A stretch of DNA of 64,000 nt from contig WHSY01000009.1 of NCBI GenBank assembly GCA_009379815.1, forward strand, positions 22,775 to 86,774, read 5' to 3'. Of this stretch, positions 19,168 to 31,558 are shown in pieces. The stretch's first letter is position 1. Each line of letters opens with the position of its first letter. The stretch comes from Pseudonocardiaceae bacterium. Lineage in GTDB: Bacteria > Actinomycetota > Actinomycetes > Mycobacteriales > Pseudonocardiaceae. The notes below the pieces were generated by a model, which was not told the DNA's origin, ran no database searches, and saw only the letters and a list, made by a program, of their open reading frames with translations. Made by a program: the position numbers and the translations under genes.

Positions 19168-20064
19168 TCAGTCCTCGCGCTCGCCCTCGGACCGCACCTC
19201 CGGTTCGCGCTCTGCCGCGGGGGCCGCGGGTAGTGCCTCCGGATCGGGCCGCTCCTCCGGCTGCTCCGCTTGCTCCGAGCGCGCGGCAGGCGGCCCGGCG
19301 ACGCCGGAGCCGGCGGCGCTGTCGGCGAAGCGGAGCAGCTCGACCGGGAACGGCATCACGAGCGTGTTGTTCCGTTCCGCCGCCACGCTGGACAGTGTCT
19401 GCAGCAGCCGCAGCTGCAGCGCGCCCGGCGTCTCGCCCATCATCCGGGCGGCGTCGGCCAGCCGGGCGGACGCCTGGTACTCGCCGTCGGCGTTGATGAT
19501 CCGGGCGCGCCGGTCCCGCTCGGCCTCCGCCTGCCGGGACATCGAGCGGCGCATCGCCTCGGGCAGCGAGACGTCCTTAACCTCGACCCGGTCGACGGCG
19601 ACGCCCCAGTCCTCCGTCGGGTTGTCGATGACGGCGCGCAACTCGGCGTTGACCTTCTCCCGGTCGGACAGGACCGTGTCGAGGTCGGCGCGTCCGATCA
19701 CCGACCGCAGTGACGTCTGCGCGACCTGGGAGACGGCGTGCACGTAGTCCTGCACGTTCACGACGGCCTTGACGGGGTCCTTGACCCGGAAGTAGACGAC
19801 CGCGTCGACGCTGATCGTGACGTTGTCCCGGGTGATCGCCCCCTGGGACGGCACGTCCAGGACGACCGTCTGCACCAACACCTTGGTCATCTGGTCGACG
19901 AGCGGGATGATCAGCTGCAGACCCGGGTCCCGGACCTTCGGCAGCAACCGCCCGAAGCGCAGCACCACGCCTCGCTGGTACTGCAGCACGAATCGAACTC
20001 CGGCCGCTGCCACCAGGGCGACCACGGCCAGGACGGCGACGACGACGGTGAGCACCACGTCCAC
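19168..20064 (-). CDS. SPFH/band-7 (slipin/stomatin) protein
   Basis: A 298-residue membrane scaffold protein: N-terminal transmembrane helix (VVLTVVVAVLAVVALVAAAG), then an SPFH domain beginning QYQRGVVLRFGRLLPKVRDPG, with DVPSQGAITRDNVTISVDAVVYFRV and the typical RAVIDNPTEDWGVAVDRVEVKD. The C-terminal 50 residues are acidic and proline-rich. Slipins organise membrane microdomains and often pair with an NfeD-like protein; no nfeD gene is adjacent here. It ends 9 bp from the end of the DUF1707 gene in convergent orientation. Confidence 0.9.
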   Translation of the reverse strand: MDVVLTVVVAVLAVVALVAAAGVRFVLQYQRGVVLRFGRLLPKVRDPGLQLIIPLVDQMTKVLVQTVVLDVPSQGAITRDNVTISVDAVVYFRVKDPVKAVVNVQDYVHAVSQVAQTSLRSVIGRADLDTVLSDREKVNAELRAVIDNPTEDWGVAVDRVEVKDVSLPEAMRRSMSRQAEAERDRRARIINADGEYQASARLADAARMMGETPGALQLRLLQTLSSVAAERNNTLVMPFPVELLRFADSAAGSGVAGPPAARSEQAEQPEERPDPEALPAAPAAEREPEVRSEGERED

Positions 20065-20161
20065 GGCTGCCCTCCAACGCTCGGGACGTCACCCACGCTA
20101 CGCGCGCGTCGGCGTCACCACGCCGAGCTTGCCCGGTCCGTGCACAATCGATGACGCGGCT

Positions 20162-20509
20162 GTGATCACCACCCGGCAGTCCGCAGCCGAGATCGCTGCG
20201 CTGCAGCGGCGGCTGTCGGAGACCGAGCACGACCCGGCAGCGCACGTCGAGGCGCTGCGCGCGGCTCTCGCGCTCCCGTGCTCGCAGCACGGGGTTTCCC
20301 GCTACCCCGAGCTGTGGGCGAGGCTCTCCCGAGCACTCGGCGCGCTGAGCGACTACGACGACGCCATCGATGCCATCGAGGCCGGCAACGAGCACGGCAC
20401 GTGGGCATCACCGCACCCCGAGCCGACGTCGCACCCCGAAACGCGCGCGAGTTGTGGCTTCGCGCGCGTCGCGACGCACGCGACGTCGACAAACCCCGCG
20501 CGCCGCTGA
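20162..20509 (+). pseudogene. Truncated TPR-protein paralogue, frameshifted
   Basis: The GTG start begins MITTRQSAAEIAALQRRLSE, nearly identical to the paralogue at 30764. Both copies share a leader TGCACAATCG just upstream. They align through AIEAG-x-EHG-x-WA-x-PHP; then one C is missing from the CCCCC run that the other copy has (here CCCC at 20416-20419), and the frame runs into unrelated residues. The other frame continues with RADVA, as in the intact copy, but decays quickly. This is a broken duplicate about 100 residues long. Confidence 0.6.
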
Positions 20510-20552
20510 CCCCTGCCTCGTCATGCTCCGGCAACGACGCCGCCACAGACCG

Positions 20553-21602
20553 TCACCCGTCGGCGAACTCGCCGCGGACGCCGAGCAGCCGGATGGACCG
20601 GTCGTGCTCGAAGCGCTCCAGCACCTCCAGCGCGGCGGCTTCCAGAGCGGCCTCATCGGTCGTCGGCGCGTCCAGCGTGCGGCTGCGGGTGTGCGTCCAG
20701 AACGGCGCGAACCGCACCTTGACTGCTACCCGCGCCACCGGTCGACCGTCGTCGCGCACATCGGCGGCCACCCGCCGTGCCAGCACAGCGACCTCGGCAC
20801 GCACCTGCGCCCAGTCGGTGAGATCGGCCTGGAACGTGATCTCGCGGCTGCGCGACCGCGGCACGTAGGGTGTGCCGACGACCGGTGAGCGGTCCAGGCC
20901 GCGCGCGAGCTGCACGTACCACGGGCCCATCGCCGGACCGAGCCGTTGCCCGAGTTCGGCCGGGTCCGCGGTGGCCAGCTCGCGCACCGTGTGCAGCCCC
21001 AGCTCGGCCAGCTTGCGGGCCGTCTTGCGGCCGATGCCCCACAGCGCGTCGGTCGGCCGCTCGCCCATCACCGCGAACCAGTTGGCCACGGTGAGCCGGA
21101 AGACGCCGGCAGGCTTGGCGAAGCCGGTGGCCAGCTTGGCGCGCAGCTTGTTGTCCCCGATGCCCACGGAACACGACAGCCGCGTCGCCGCCAGCACGGC
21201 GGCCTGCACCCGGCGCGCCAGCGCCTCGGGGTCGTCGAGTCCGGGGCGATCGGGGTCGTCGGACTCGACGCCGAGGAACGCCTCGTCCCAGCCGAGCACC
21301 TCGACCACCACGTCGAGCCCGCGCAGCGCGGCCATCACCTGCGCCGAGACCTCCTCGTAGGCGGTGTGGTCACTGGGCAGGAACACCGCATCCGGGCAGC
21401 GCTTGGCCGCGGTGCGCATCGGCATCCCGGACGCCACGCCGTACTCCCGGGCCTCGTATGACGCGGTGGCCACGACCGCGCGCTGGGTCGGGTCACCGGC
21501 ACCGCCGACGATCACCGCCCGACCGGCCAGCTCCGGGCGGCGCAGCACCTCGACCGCCGCGATGAACTGGTCGAGGTCGACGTGCAACACCCAACGGGTC
21601 AC
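20553..21602 (-). CDS. dinB: DNA polymerase IV (Y-family, DinB/DinP)
   Basis: A 349-residue translesion DNA polymerase. The GTG at 21602 gives MTRWVLHVDLDQFIAAVEVL, with catalytic D9 in HVDLDQF; a later LGWDEAFLGV carries the second acidic pair. TASYEAREYGVASGMP and FLPSDHTAYEEVS are typical finger-domain segments; GIGDNKLRAKLATGFAKPAG and WGIGRKTARKLAELG are palm and thumb features; the C-terminal little-finger domain ends with LLGVRGEFADG. There is no obvious C-terminal beta-clamp motif, so it may depend on weak contacts. It sits just downstream of the pRiA4b-type gene on the same strand, with a 28-bp gap. Confidence 0.93.
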   Translation of the reverse strand: MTRWVLHVDLDQFIAAVEVLRRPELAGRAVIVGGAGDPTQRAVVATASYEAREYGVASGMPMRTAAKRCPDAVFLPSDHTAYEEVSAQVMAALRGLDVVVEVLGWDEAFLGVESDDPDRPGLDDPEALARRVQAAVLAATRLSCSVGIGDNKLRAKLATGFAKPAGVFRLTVANWFAVMGERPTDALWGIGRKTARKLAELGLHTVRELATADPAELGQRLGPAMGPWYVQLARGLDRSPVVGTPYVPRSRSREITFQADLTDWAQVRAEVAVLARRVAADVRDDGRPVARVAVKVRFAPFWTHTRSRTLDAPTTDEAALEAAALEVLERFEHDRSIRLLGVRGEFADG

Positions 21603-21630
21603 ATCCCGAAGTGTGCACCGCCGGTGCGCC

Positions 21631-22879
21631 TCACCGGCCGATCCGGCGCACCGCCCCGTCGGTGGCGGTGAGATCGAAGCCGGCGGGGTCGAGCTCCGCC
21701 GGGCCGTCGATCCCCGAGCCAGTCCAACATGTGTTCGTGTTCGGAATCGCGTGGATCGGCGAGGATCTCGCGCAGCCGCTCGTAGCCACCCGTCCCGCCG
21801 CAGTCCTCCGGCGGGCAGGCGCCCGCCCCAGCGAGGCAGGTCGGGTACCGGTCTCCGTCGCCCGCCGTCAGAGTCCGTTCGACGAGGATCTCGTGGTCCC
21901 AGCTGTCGCCGAAGTCGTAGGTGTACTCGATCTTCGTGCCCTCGCCGGTCACCAGATCGGCGAGCCTGCACTGCCGCTCGTCCGAGAACTCCAGCTCCGG
22001 ATCGGCGACGCCGAATCGCTGTCCGCCCGCCTCGAACACGTGCAGGTGGTAGTCCTCCCAGCCCATCGCGGCCTGAATGATCGAGTGCAGCCGGTTCAGC
22101 GTGATCCCCGCGGACACCGCGAGCCGGCGCCACACCGGCGGGCTCGCGACGTCGAGCAGCGTGACCGTGATCTGGTAGACAGCGTCGCCGGGTCTCGCCT
22201 CACCGAGCCGGGTGCGCACGCCTCGCACTCCCAGCTCGGTCAGCCGGGCGACGCTGTCCGGCTCGGTCCCGGTCAGCTCCACCGCCCCGAGCAGCGCCAG
22301 CGCGCGCAGCGCGTGCACCGTGTCCGCGTCGTTGCTCCGTTCCCAAGCGTCCTAATGCGCAACGGGCGCCCGCTCGATCGCGTACGGCAGGGTGGCGGCC
22401 TCCCAGGTCACGGCGCAGGCCTCGTCGATGCGCAGCGGGCCGCCGTAGAGTGACGACAGCAGCGCGTCCATCGCGGGCTCGAACTCCACGCTGAGCGGCG
22501 TGTCGCCGTAGCAGATCGTCTCGCCGAGGGATCCGAACACCTCGAATGCGCGGTCCCACAGCTCGAGTGGTCGCCGCAGCAGCGCCCGGTTCTTCTGCAC
22601 CGCCGCGATGCGTCCCTTCACCACCCGCACCAGCCGGATGGCCCGCGCCCAGTCGACGATCAAGTTCAGTCCCGGCAACTCCTGCGTGCTCTGGGTCTTG
22701 AACCTCCGGTCGCCGATCACCGGGTCGATCGTGTCCCCGGTGTCGAGCAGCGGGACCAGCGTTCGGGCATCGGTGAGCCTGATCCGGCCGGTCTGGGTCA
22801 GTTTGCGCCCGTCACCCGCCCACTCGGTGAACGCGCGCAACCGCCGCAGGGCGTCGGACTGCTCGGCCGGCTCGTCCAC
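21631..22879 (-). pseudogene. pRiA4b ORF-3 family protein with N-terminal domain, interrupted twice
   Basis: The GTG at 22879 starts VDEPAEQSDALRRLRAFTEW. The N-terminal 175 residues (KLTQTGRIRLTDARTLVPLL, NLIVDWARAIRLVRVVKGRI) are the conserved extension seen in actinobacterial members. An in-frame TAG at about 22353 follows ERAPVAH; the same frame continues with DAWERSNDADTVHALRALAL. The pRiA4b ORF-3 domain follows (YQITVTLLDVASPPVWRRLA, IIQAAMGWEDYHLHVFEAGG, YTYDFGDSWDHEI, a cysteine pair in CPPEDCGGTGGY). Near the end, CCCC at 21712-21715 has one base too many; correcting it gives HMLDWLGIDGPAELDPAGFD and the stop at 21631. The family is widespread, but its function is unknown. Confidence 0.75.
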
Positions 22880-23170
22880 CCGGGTGAGCGTAGGGCACGG
22901 CCAACGGAGCTTGGCTCCGCCCGACACGGCACGCCGTGAACCCAAGGGCTGCCGCGTGCGCCGGCTGTCGCCGCTCGCCTGCATCGCGGCCGGTGACGCC
23001 CCTCGCGACCTCGCGCGTGTTGTCGTGCTCGCGCGCGTGATGTAACGGGCGCGTGACCATGGATGGCGCGCGTGGGCGGGCGTCGGCCCGACCGCTGCTA
23101 GCAAGCTAGCCTGCAGCCGTCGTCCCCACCTTTCGGTGTGACAGCTTGATGTCGGGAGGGGAGCAGGTAG
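22880..23170. other. Intergenic region with clustered CGCGCGTG motifs
   Basis: No gene is supported in this 291-bp gap between divergent genes. It contains repeated CGCGCGTG/CTCGCGCG blocks around 23010-23075 and a short palindrome GCTAGCAAGCTAGC (23096-23109). Promoters for both flanking genes must lie here, and a ribosome site GGGAGGGGAGCAGG precedes the start at 23171. Confidence 0.35.
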
Positions 23171-23749
23171 ATGGACCTGGCGACATTGCAGCACCACAGC
23201 CGGTTCCAGGTGACCCAGCGGATCACCTTGATGATCAACCGGTACGAGGTGCGCGCCGGCGACGGCGACGAGCTCGTCGCGTTCGTGGAGCAGAAGCGCG
23301 CCGCGTTCAAAGAGCAGGTGACGCTCTACGCCGATCAGGACAGGCAGCAGGTGCTCGCCGGCTTCCGGGCCCGGCAGATCCTCGACGTCGGGGCGACCTA
23401 CGACGTCACCGCGTCCGACGGCACCCCGATCGGACTGTTCCGCAAGGACTTCGCCAAGTCCCTGGCCAGGTCGACCTGGCACCTGGAGCAGCCCGACCTG
23501 GGCACCGCGACCGGGTCCGAGCGCAGCCTGGGGATCGCCCTTGCCCGCCGCGCCTGGGAGCTCGTCGCCGACTTCCCATTCCCGATCCCGTACCACTTCG
23601 ACTTCAACCTCGACGGTCAGCGGGTGGTCACGGTAGAGAAGAAGATCGGGATCAAGGACCGGTACGTGGTCACCGCCGAGCACCCCGGCATCGACCGACG
23701 GCTGGTGCTCGCGCAGGCCATCGCGCTCGACGCGCTGCAGTCCCGCTGA
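23171..23749 (+). CDS. LURP-one-related (scramblase/Tubby-like) family protein
   Basis: A 192-residue protein starting after GGGAGGGGAGCAGGTAG. Motifs typical of the LURP-one/scramblase-like fold: FQVTQRITLMINRYEV at the N terminus, EQVTLYADQDRQQVLAGFRA, DVGATYDVTASDGTPIG and LFRKDFAKSLARSTW, then DRRLVLAQAIALDALQ at the end. This is a 12-stranded barrel around a central helix, found in bacteria and eukaryotes; function in bacteria is unknown. It precedes the SNF2 helicase by 95 bp, and the two may share a transcript. Confidence 0.75.
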   Translation: MDLATLQHHSRFQVTQRITLMINRYEVRAGDGDELVAFVEQKRAAFKEQVTLYADQDRQQVLAGFRARQILDVGATYDVTASDGTPIGLFRKDFAKSLARSTWHLEQPDLGTATGSERSLGIALARRAWELVADFPFPIPYHFDFNLDGQRVVTVEKKIGIKDRYVVTAEHPGIDRRLVLAQAIALDALQSR

Positions 23750-23844
23750 GGACCGGATCGACGGCCACGGTAGGTTGCCGCCTGACCCAGCCCGACCAGC
23801 CCGACCAGCCCGACCCCGCCGATCGCGATCCGGAGGGCCTGCCC

Positions 23845-26792
<2,948 letters not shown>

Positions 26793-26793
<1 letters not shown>

Positions 26794-27752
26794 TGGCGAC
26801 GAAGTTCGGGCTCACCTGGTGGGGGCAGCGCTGGATCGCCGCCCTCGAGGCGCTCGGCGCGGCGTACGCGAACCGGCTGCCGCGCGGCCGCACCTACGCC
26901 CGTCGCGGCTCGGTGCACGACCTGACCGTCGCGCCCGGCAAGGTCACCGCCCGGGTGGACGGCAGCAGACCCCGGCCCTACCGGGTCAGTCTCGGCCTTC
27001 CGGTGTTCACCGAAGCCGACTGGCAGCGGGCCACCGCTGCGCTGGCCAGGCAGCTGCGCCACGCCGCCGCGCTGCTCGACGGCCAGATGCCCACCGACGT
27101 CGACGAGGTACTCGGCGGCGTGGGCCTGTCGCTGTTCCCGCACCCCGGGGAGCTGTCCACCCGTTGCTCCTGCCCCGATGCCGCCAACCCGTGCAAGCAC
27201 GTCGCCGCCGTGCACTACGTGCTGGCGCAGACCTTCGACGCCGACCCGTTCCTGCTCCCGACGCTGCGTGGACGTGACCGCACGACATTGCTCGCGGCGC
27301 TGCGCACGGCCCGGACCGGGGCCGAGCCGTCGGACGCCGATGCCGGCGACGACGCCACCGGGGACGTCGCGCTGTCAGCGCTGAACGCCGCGGCGCTGTT
27401 CGACGCCCGCTCCGATCTCGCGGCGATCGCCCTGCACCCGCACCCCTCGCCGGACCCCACCGCGGTGCTGCGCCGCCTCGGCCCGCCGCCCTCGTGCGAC
27501 CCGGTCGGTGAGGAGGCGCTGGCCGACGCGGTGCGGTGGGCTGCGGAGCGCGCCTGGCAGCTCGCCACCGCCTCGGACGACGACGATCCGCTACTCGACG
27601 CGCTGCGCACCGCGGGGACGGCCAGCACCCAGCAGCTCAGCGACACGCTCGGCCGTCCGGTCCCGGACGTGCGCGCGGGGCTGCGCGAGCTCGTCGCCGC
27701 CGGCCTCGCCCAGCGCACCGGCCACGCACGCGGCACCCGCTACCACGCCTGA
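26793..27752 (+). CDS. SWIM zinc-finger protein paired with SNF2 helicase
   Basis: A 319-residue protein. Its ATG overlaps the last base of the helicase stop (TGATG), so translation is coupled; a GTG three bases earlier at 26790 is possible. MATKFGLTWWGQRWIAALEA at the start is conserved for this pair. The SWIM motif STRCSCPDAANPCKHVAAVH (CxC...CxH) lies near residue 126. The C-terminal part has a winged-helix-like AGTASTQQLSDTLGRPVPD. It probably guides or regulates its helicase partner. Genes of this arrangement are very common in related genomes. Confidence 0.9.
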
Positions 27753-27887
27753 TCGGTGCCTCCTGTGCATCGACTCGTACGCGCCGGCAGCCTCGCACGC
27801 CGAATGCGGCTTTCGTCAGGCTCGGGGGCAGCGCACTTTCGGGCTGCGTCGGGTCGCGCACGCGGTGTGAGGCTCTAAGCTGGTCGG

Positions 27888-28037
27888 GTGGCCACCGACC
27901 GAATCACCGAGCTGCGCCCGACGTCGTTCGGCTCCTACACCGGCGTCGAGCTCTCCCCCGCACCGCTGACGCATCCGGGTTCCGGGTACCCGCCAGCGCC
28001 CGCTCGAGGGGAGCATCGGGCTGCAGCGGCACCGTGA
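27888..28037 (+). CDS. Possible small remnant protein
   Basis: A GTG-started frame of 49 codons begins MATDRITELRPTSFGSYTGV and becomes alanine- and proline-rich before its stop at 28035-28037. The first 30 residues look like real protein, and a weak TAAGCTGG-type element precedes it. It may be the 5' end of a lost gene. It falls in the 297-bp gap between the SWIM and CBS genes, where nothing else is seen. Confidence 0.2.
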   Translation: MATDRITELRPTSFGSYTGVELSPAPLTHPGSGYPPAPARGEHRAAAAP

Positions 28038-28049
28038 GGAGGGCAGAGG

Positions 28050-28490
28050 ATGAAGGTCGAGGCAATCCTGAAGTCGAAGGGCCGGTCAGTCGAGACCATC
28101 GAGCCGTGGGCGACTGTCGCCGAGGCGGTGCGCAGGCTGGCGGGACCCCCGCAGCTCGGGGCGCTGGTCGTCTGCGCCGACAGCGAGCGACGGGTCGCAG
28201 GGGTGATCAGCGAGCGCTACATCGTCACCGCGCTCGCGAAACACGGCGCGCAGCTGCCGGACCTGCAGGTCGAAGATGTGATGTCGAAGGACTTTCCGGT
28301 CTGTTCCCTGCAGGACAGCGTCGTGCACGTGATGCAGGAGATGACGAGGTCACGTCACCGTCACCTGCCCGTTGTCGAGCACGGCACGCTGTGCGGCCTG
28401 GTCAGCATCGGCGACCTCGTCAAGAACCGGCTGGAGGAGATGGAGGTCGAAAGGGGTGTGCTCCGCGATCTCTACGCGGTGCGCCGATGA
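28050..28490 (+). CDS. CBS-domain protein
   Basis: A 146-residue protein with two CBS repeats: KVEAILKSKGRSVETIEPWA with GVISERYIVTALAK, and DVMSKDFPVCSLQDSVVHVM with LPVVEHGTLCGLVSIGDLV. A GAGGAGGGCAGAGG ribosome site precedes the ATG. Stand-alone CBS pairs of this type bind adenine nucleotides and act as cellular energy or redox sensors; this form resembles hypoxia-response proteins of actinobacteria. A basic tail follows the second repeat. The gene is alone between unrelated neighbours. Confidence 0.9.
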   Translation: MKVEAILKSKGRSVETIEPWATVAEAVRRLAGPPQLGALVVCADSERRVAGVISERYIVTALAKHGAQLPDLQVEDVMSKDFPVCSLQDSVVHVMQEMTRSRHRHLPVVEHGTLCGLVSIGDLVKNRLEEMEVERGVLRDLYAVRR

Positions 28491-28534
28491 GCCGGCGGTG
28501 GGTCGGCTCGGCGCGCCCGTAACGTACCGACTCG

Positions 28535-29488
28535 TCACGGTGTGGCGCGCCGGTACCGGTCGGCCAGGGTGCGGACCTGCTCGACGAGCTCGGGAGGCTC
28601 CGTCACGTCGAAGTCGACGCTGAGCATTCCCAGATAGCCGGCGAGCATCTCGAGTGAGTCGGCACCGGTATCGAGCAGGCAGCTGTTCTCGTCGAGAGCT
28701 TCCAGCAGCCCGGCCGCGGGTGGCAACCGCTCCGCGATCACCTCCACCGGAGCGTGTAGCCGGATCCGGGCGCGGTGGCGCCAGACGGTGACGGTGACGC
28801 CGCGCGTGACGTAGGCCGCGACGTCGCCCTCGGGCGGGTCGCGGGGCACGAACCGCGGGCCGGTGGGCGTGCGGGGCTCGACGCGGTCCACCCGGAAGGT
28901 GCGCCAGTCCGCCCGCCCGGTGTCCCACCCGACGAGGTACCAGCGGCGGCCCCACGAGACCAGCCGGTGTGGCTCGACGTCGCGCAGGCTTGCCGTCCCG
29001 TCGTGGTCGCGGTAGTCGAACCGCAGCCGCTCGCCGTCGCGGCAGGCCCCGGCGAGGGTGGTGAGCACGTCCGCGGCCACGGTCGGGCCGGGGCCGGGGA
29101 TCGGGACGGTGTAGGTGGCCACGGCGTCGACCCGGTGGCGCAGCCGCGAGGGCAGTACCTGCTCGAGCTTGGCCAGCGCGCGCACCGACGTCTCCGCCAT
29201 CCCGGTCACGCTGCCGCCGGCCGCGGTGCGCAGCCCGACGGCCACCGCGACGGCCTCGTCGTCGTCGAGCAGCAGCGGCGGCAGCGCCGCGCCCGCGCCG
29301 AGCCGGTAGCCACCCGCGACACCGGGTGTCGCGTGCACGGGGTAGCCGAGGCTGCGCAGCCGCTCCACGTCGTGCCGGACGGTCCTGGTGCTGACGTCGA
29401 GCCTGCCGGCGAGCTCGCGGCCGGACCAGTCCCGATGCATCTGCAGCAGCGACAGCAGGCGCAGCAACCGCGCCGAGGTCTCCAGCAT
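28535..29488 (-). CDS. HTH-WYL domain transcriptional regulator (YafY/PafC-like)
   Basis: A 317-residue regulator starting at the ATG at 29488 (MLETSARLLRLLSLLQMHRD), where the HTH domain begins; a further frame to 29530 adds 14 unlikely residues. The winged HTH (WSGRELAGRLDVSTRTVRHD, RLRSLGYPV) is followed by the WYL region, with FDYRDHDGTASLRDVEPHRL and VSWGRRWYLVGWDTGRADWR, and a C-terminal WCX-type segment. WYL domains sense nucleic acid or nucleotide ligands. It is divergent from the AlkZ-like gene; the gap has ATTCCGCAACAGGTATTA at 29521-29538 as a possible control region, so it may regulate that gene. Confidence 0.88.
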   Translation of the reverse strand: MLETSARLLRLLSLLQMHRDWSGRELAGRLDVSTRTVRHDVERLRSLGYPVHATPGVAGGYRLGAGAALPPLLLDDDEAVAVAVGLRTAAGGSVTGMAETSVRALAKLEQVLPSRLRHRVDAVATYTVPIPGPGPTVAADVLTTLAGACRDGERLRFDYRDHDGTASLRDVEPHRLVSWGRRWYLVGWDTGRADWRTFRVDRVEPRTPTGPRFVPRDPPEGDVAAYVTRGVTVTVWRHRARIRLHAPVEVIAERLPPAAGLLEALDENSCLLDTGADSLEMLAGYLGMLSVDFDVTEPPELVEQVRTLADRYRRATP

Positions 29489-29550
29489 CCCGCAAGCGTG
29501 CCAGTAATCGCGGAACGAATCATTCCGCAACAGGTATTAGCCTGACGACC

Positions 29551-30672
29551 ATGGCGGCCTCACGACACGGCGATGTACTCAGCCGGCGCGCGCTGAACCG
29601 TGCGATGCTCGAGCGCCAGCTGCTGCTGCGCCGCGGCTCGTGGACCGTTCCCGAGGTGATCGAGCACCTGGTCGGGATGCAGGCTCAGGCGCCCACGCCG
29701 CCCTACTTCGGCCTCTGGACGCGGTTGACCGGCTTCCGCCCCGACGACCTCGCCGGGCTGATCACGGGTCGGCAGGTTGCGCGTATCGCCCTGATGCGGG
29801 GGACCGTCCACCTGGTCACGGCCGACGACTGCCTGGCGCTGCGGCCGGTGGTGCAGCCCGTACTGCAGCGCAGCCTGGCTCACAGCACCCACGGCAAGCA
29901 GCTGACCGGTATCGACACCGCCGAGCTGGTGGCCACCGGACGGGACCTGGTCGAGCAACGCCCACGCGCCGGTGTCGAGCTCGGTGAGCTCCTGGCCCGG
30001 CGATGGCCCGACCGCGACCCGACCGCCTTGTCGATGGCGGTCCGCTGCCTGGTGCCGCTGGTGCAGCTGCCACCGCGCGGCGTCTGGGGCGCCGGCGGGC
30101 AGCTCACCGTCACGACGGCCGAGGCGTGGCTGGGCCGCCCGCTGGACGATGACCCCTCGCCGGACGCGGTGATGCTGCGTTACCTGGCCGCGTTCGGCCC
30201 CGCCTCGGTCATGGACGTGCAGGCCTGGTCGGGCCTGACCCGGCTGCGCGAGGTGGCCGAGCGGCTCCGGCCGCAGCTGCGCGGCTTCCGCGACGAGCAG
30301 GGCCGTGAGCTGCTCGACCTGCCCGACGCCCCCCGTCCCGACCCCGCTACCCCTGCCCCTGTGCGCTTCCTGCCCGAGTTCGACAACGTGCTGCTGTCGC
30401 ACGCCGATCGCAGCCGCGTCATCAGCGACGAGCACCGCAAGCGTGTCGCCACCCGTAACGGCATGGTGCCGGGCAGCCTGCTCGTCGGCGGCTTCTTCCG
30501 CGGCACCTGGAAGATCACGCGGCAGCGTGGCACCGCCACGCTGGTCGTCGACCCCTACACCCGGCTGTCCAAGAAGGACACCGCCGCCGTGCTGCGGGAG
30601 GGCGCCAGGCTGCTGTCTTTCGCCGCCGCAGACGCCGACGGCCACGACCTCCGGTTCACGCCCTCCGAGTGA
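29551..30672 (+). CDS. AlkZ-like winged-helix DNA glycosylase family protein
   Basis: A 373-residue HTH_42 family protein with LSRRALNRAMLERQLLLRRG and the Q-x-Q-type motif MQAQAPTPPYFGLWTRL near residue 45, the motif that carries the catalytic glutamines of AlkZ (interstrand crosslink glycosylase), rather than QxD as in YcaQ/AlkX. The segment ALMRGTVHLVTADDCLALRP is a second family hallmark, followed by three winged-helix repeats and a C-terminal LPEFDNVLLSHADRSRV. AlkZ protects an antibiotic producer from its own alkylating agent, but most homologues in other genomes have no known agent. No biosynthetic genes are nearby, so a housekeeping or repair role is most likely. Confidence 0.85.
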   Translation: MAASRHGDVLSRRALNRAMLERQLLLRRGSWTVPEVIEHLVGMQAQAPTPPYFGLWTRLTGFRPDDLAGLITGRQVARIALMRGTVHLVTADDCLALRPVVQPVLQRSLAHSTHGKQLTGIDTAELVATGRDLVEQRPRAGVELGELLARRWPDRDPTALSMAVRCLVPLVQLPPRGVWGAGGQLTVTTAEAWLGRPLDDDPSPDAVMLRYLAAFGPASVMDVQAWSGLTRLREVAERLRPQLRGFRDEQGRELLDLPDAPRPDPATPAPVRFLPEFDNVLLSHADRSRVISDEHRKRVATRNGMVPGSLLVGGFFRGTWKITRQRGTATLVVDPYTRLSKKDTAAVLREGARLLSFAAADADGHDLRFTPSE

Positions 30673-30763
30673 CCAGACTCCTACGCCTCGGCCTGCCGGT
30701 GCTCACGTGGCACCCACCACCACAGCTGAGCAGGGCGAACGCTGTGGGTGCACAATCGTCGGC

Positions 30764-31447
30764 GTGGCTGTGATCACCGCACGGCAGTCCGCCGACGAGA
30801 TGGCCGCGCTCGAGCGGCAGCTGTCCGAGACCGAGCGGGACCCGACGGCGCACGTCGGCGCGCTGCGCGCGGCGCTCGCGCACCCGTGTTCGCAGCACGG
30901 GTTCTCGCAACCCGAGCTGTGGTCGGAGCTGGCCCGCGCACTCGGCGGGCTGGGCGACTACGACGGCGCGGTCGAGGCCATCGAAGCCGGTGTCGAGCAC
31001 GGCGCGTGGGCACAGCCGCACCCCCGCGCCGACGTCGCCGAATGGCACCTGCTCGCCGGGCGGCGCGATCAGGCCGAGGCGACCTACGCGACGCTGCGCG
31101 AGCAGTCGCCGAGAAACGTATGGCTGTACAACCATGCCGGGCTGGCGTACGCGGACGTCGGAGATCACACCACAGCCGTCCGGTGGCTGACCGAAGGGCT
31201 GCAGGTCGCCCTGGCCGACGGCGCCTCGGAACGGCTGGTCTCCCAGCTGGCCACGCTGCGGTCGCAGTCGATGACCGAGCTGGGCGCCGATCCCGACGAC
31301 GAGCTGACCCGCGCCGCGATGGCCGGCCCAACGGTGCCAGCGGCCCCCAGGTCCACGCCCCCGCAGCCGGCGCTCTCCGCACCCTGCGGGCATTGCGGAT
31401 ACGACCCTGGTGCCGGCTTCACGTCTACCTCCCTGCCGGTTCGGTGA
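30764..31447 (+). CDS. TPR-repeat protein with C-terminal CxxC segment
   Basis: A 227-residue protein; GTG at 30764 (MAVITARQSADEMAALERQL) or at 30770. It has helical TPR-like repeats (ELARALGGLGDYDGAVEAIE, LAGRRDQAEATYATLREQS, NHAGLAYADVGDHTTAVRWL) and a short C-terminal PCGHCGYDPGAGF, perhaps a small zinc knuckle. A frameshifted paralogue lies at 20162. TPR proteins scaffold other proteins; the partner is unknown. Confidence 0.65.
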   Translation: MAVITARQSADEMAALERQLSETERDPTAHVGALRAALAHPCSQHGFSQPELWSELARALGGLGDYDGAVEAIEAGVEHGAWAQPHPRADVAEWHLLAGRRDQAEATYATLREQSPRNVWLYNHAGLAYADVGDHTTAVRWLTEGLQVALADGASERLVSQLATLRSQSMTELGADPDDELTRAAMAGPTVPAAPRSTPPQPALSAPCGHCGYDPGAGFTSTSLPVR

Positions 31448-31558
31448 TCGCGTCAGGATGTCCTCGGGGCGAGTGGGTGATCAACTGATGCCGTCCCTAC
31501 GGGCACCGTGGTCGCGGCCGTCGCAGCTTCCTCGGGGACCTGTTCGGCTGACACCTCG

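Noticed and set aside
22352..22355. Possible recoding of TAG as sense in the pRiA4b gene
   Set aside because: No tRNA or recoding element is visible, and other lesions in nearby genes look like errors or decay; a substitution is simpler.
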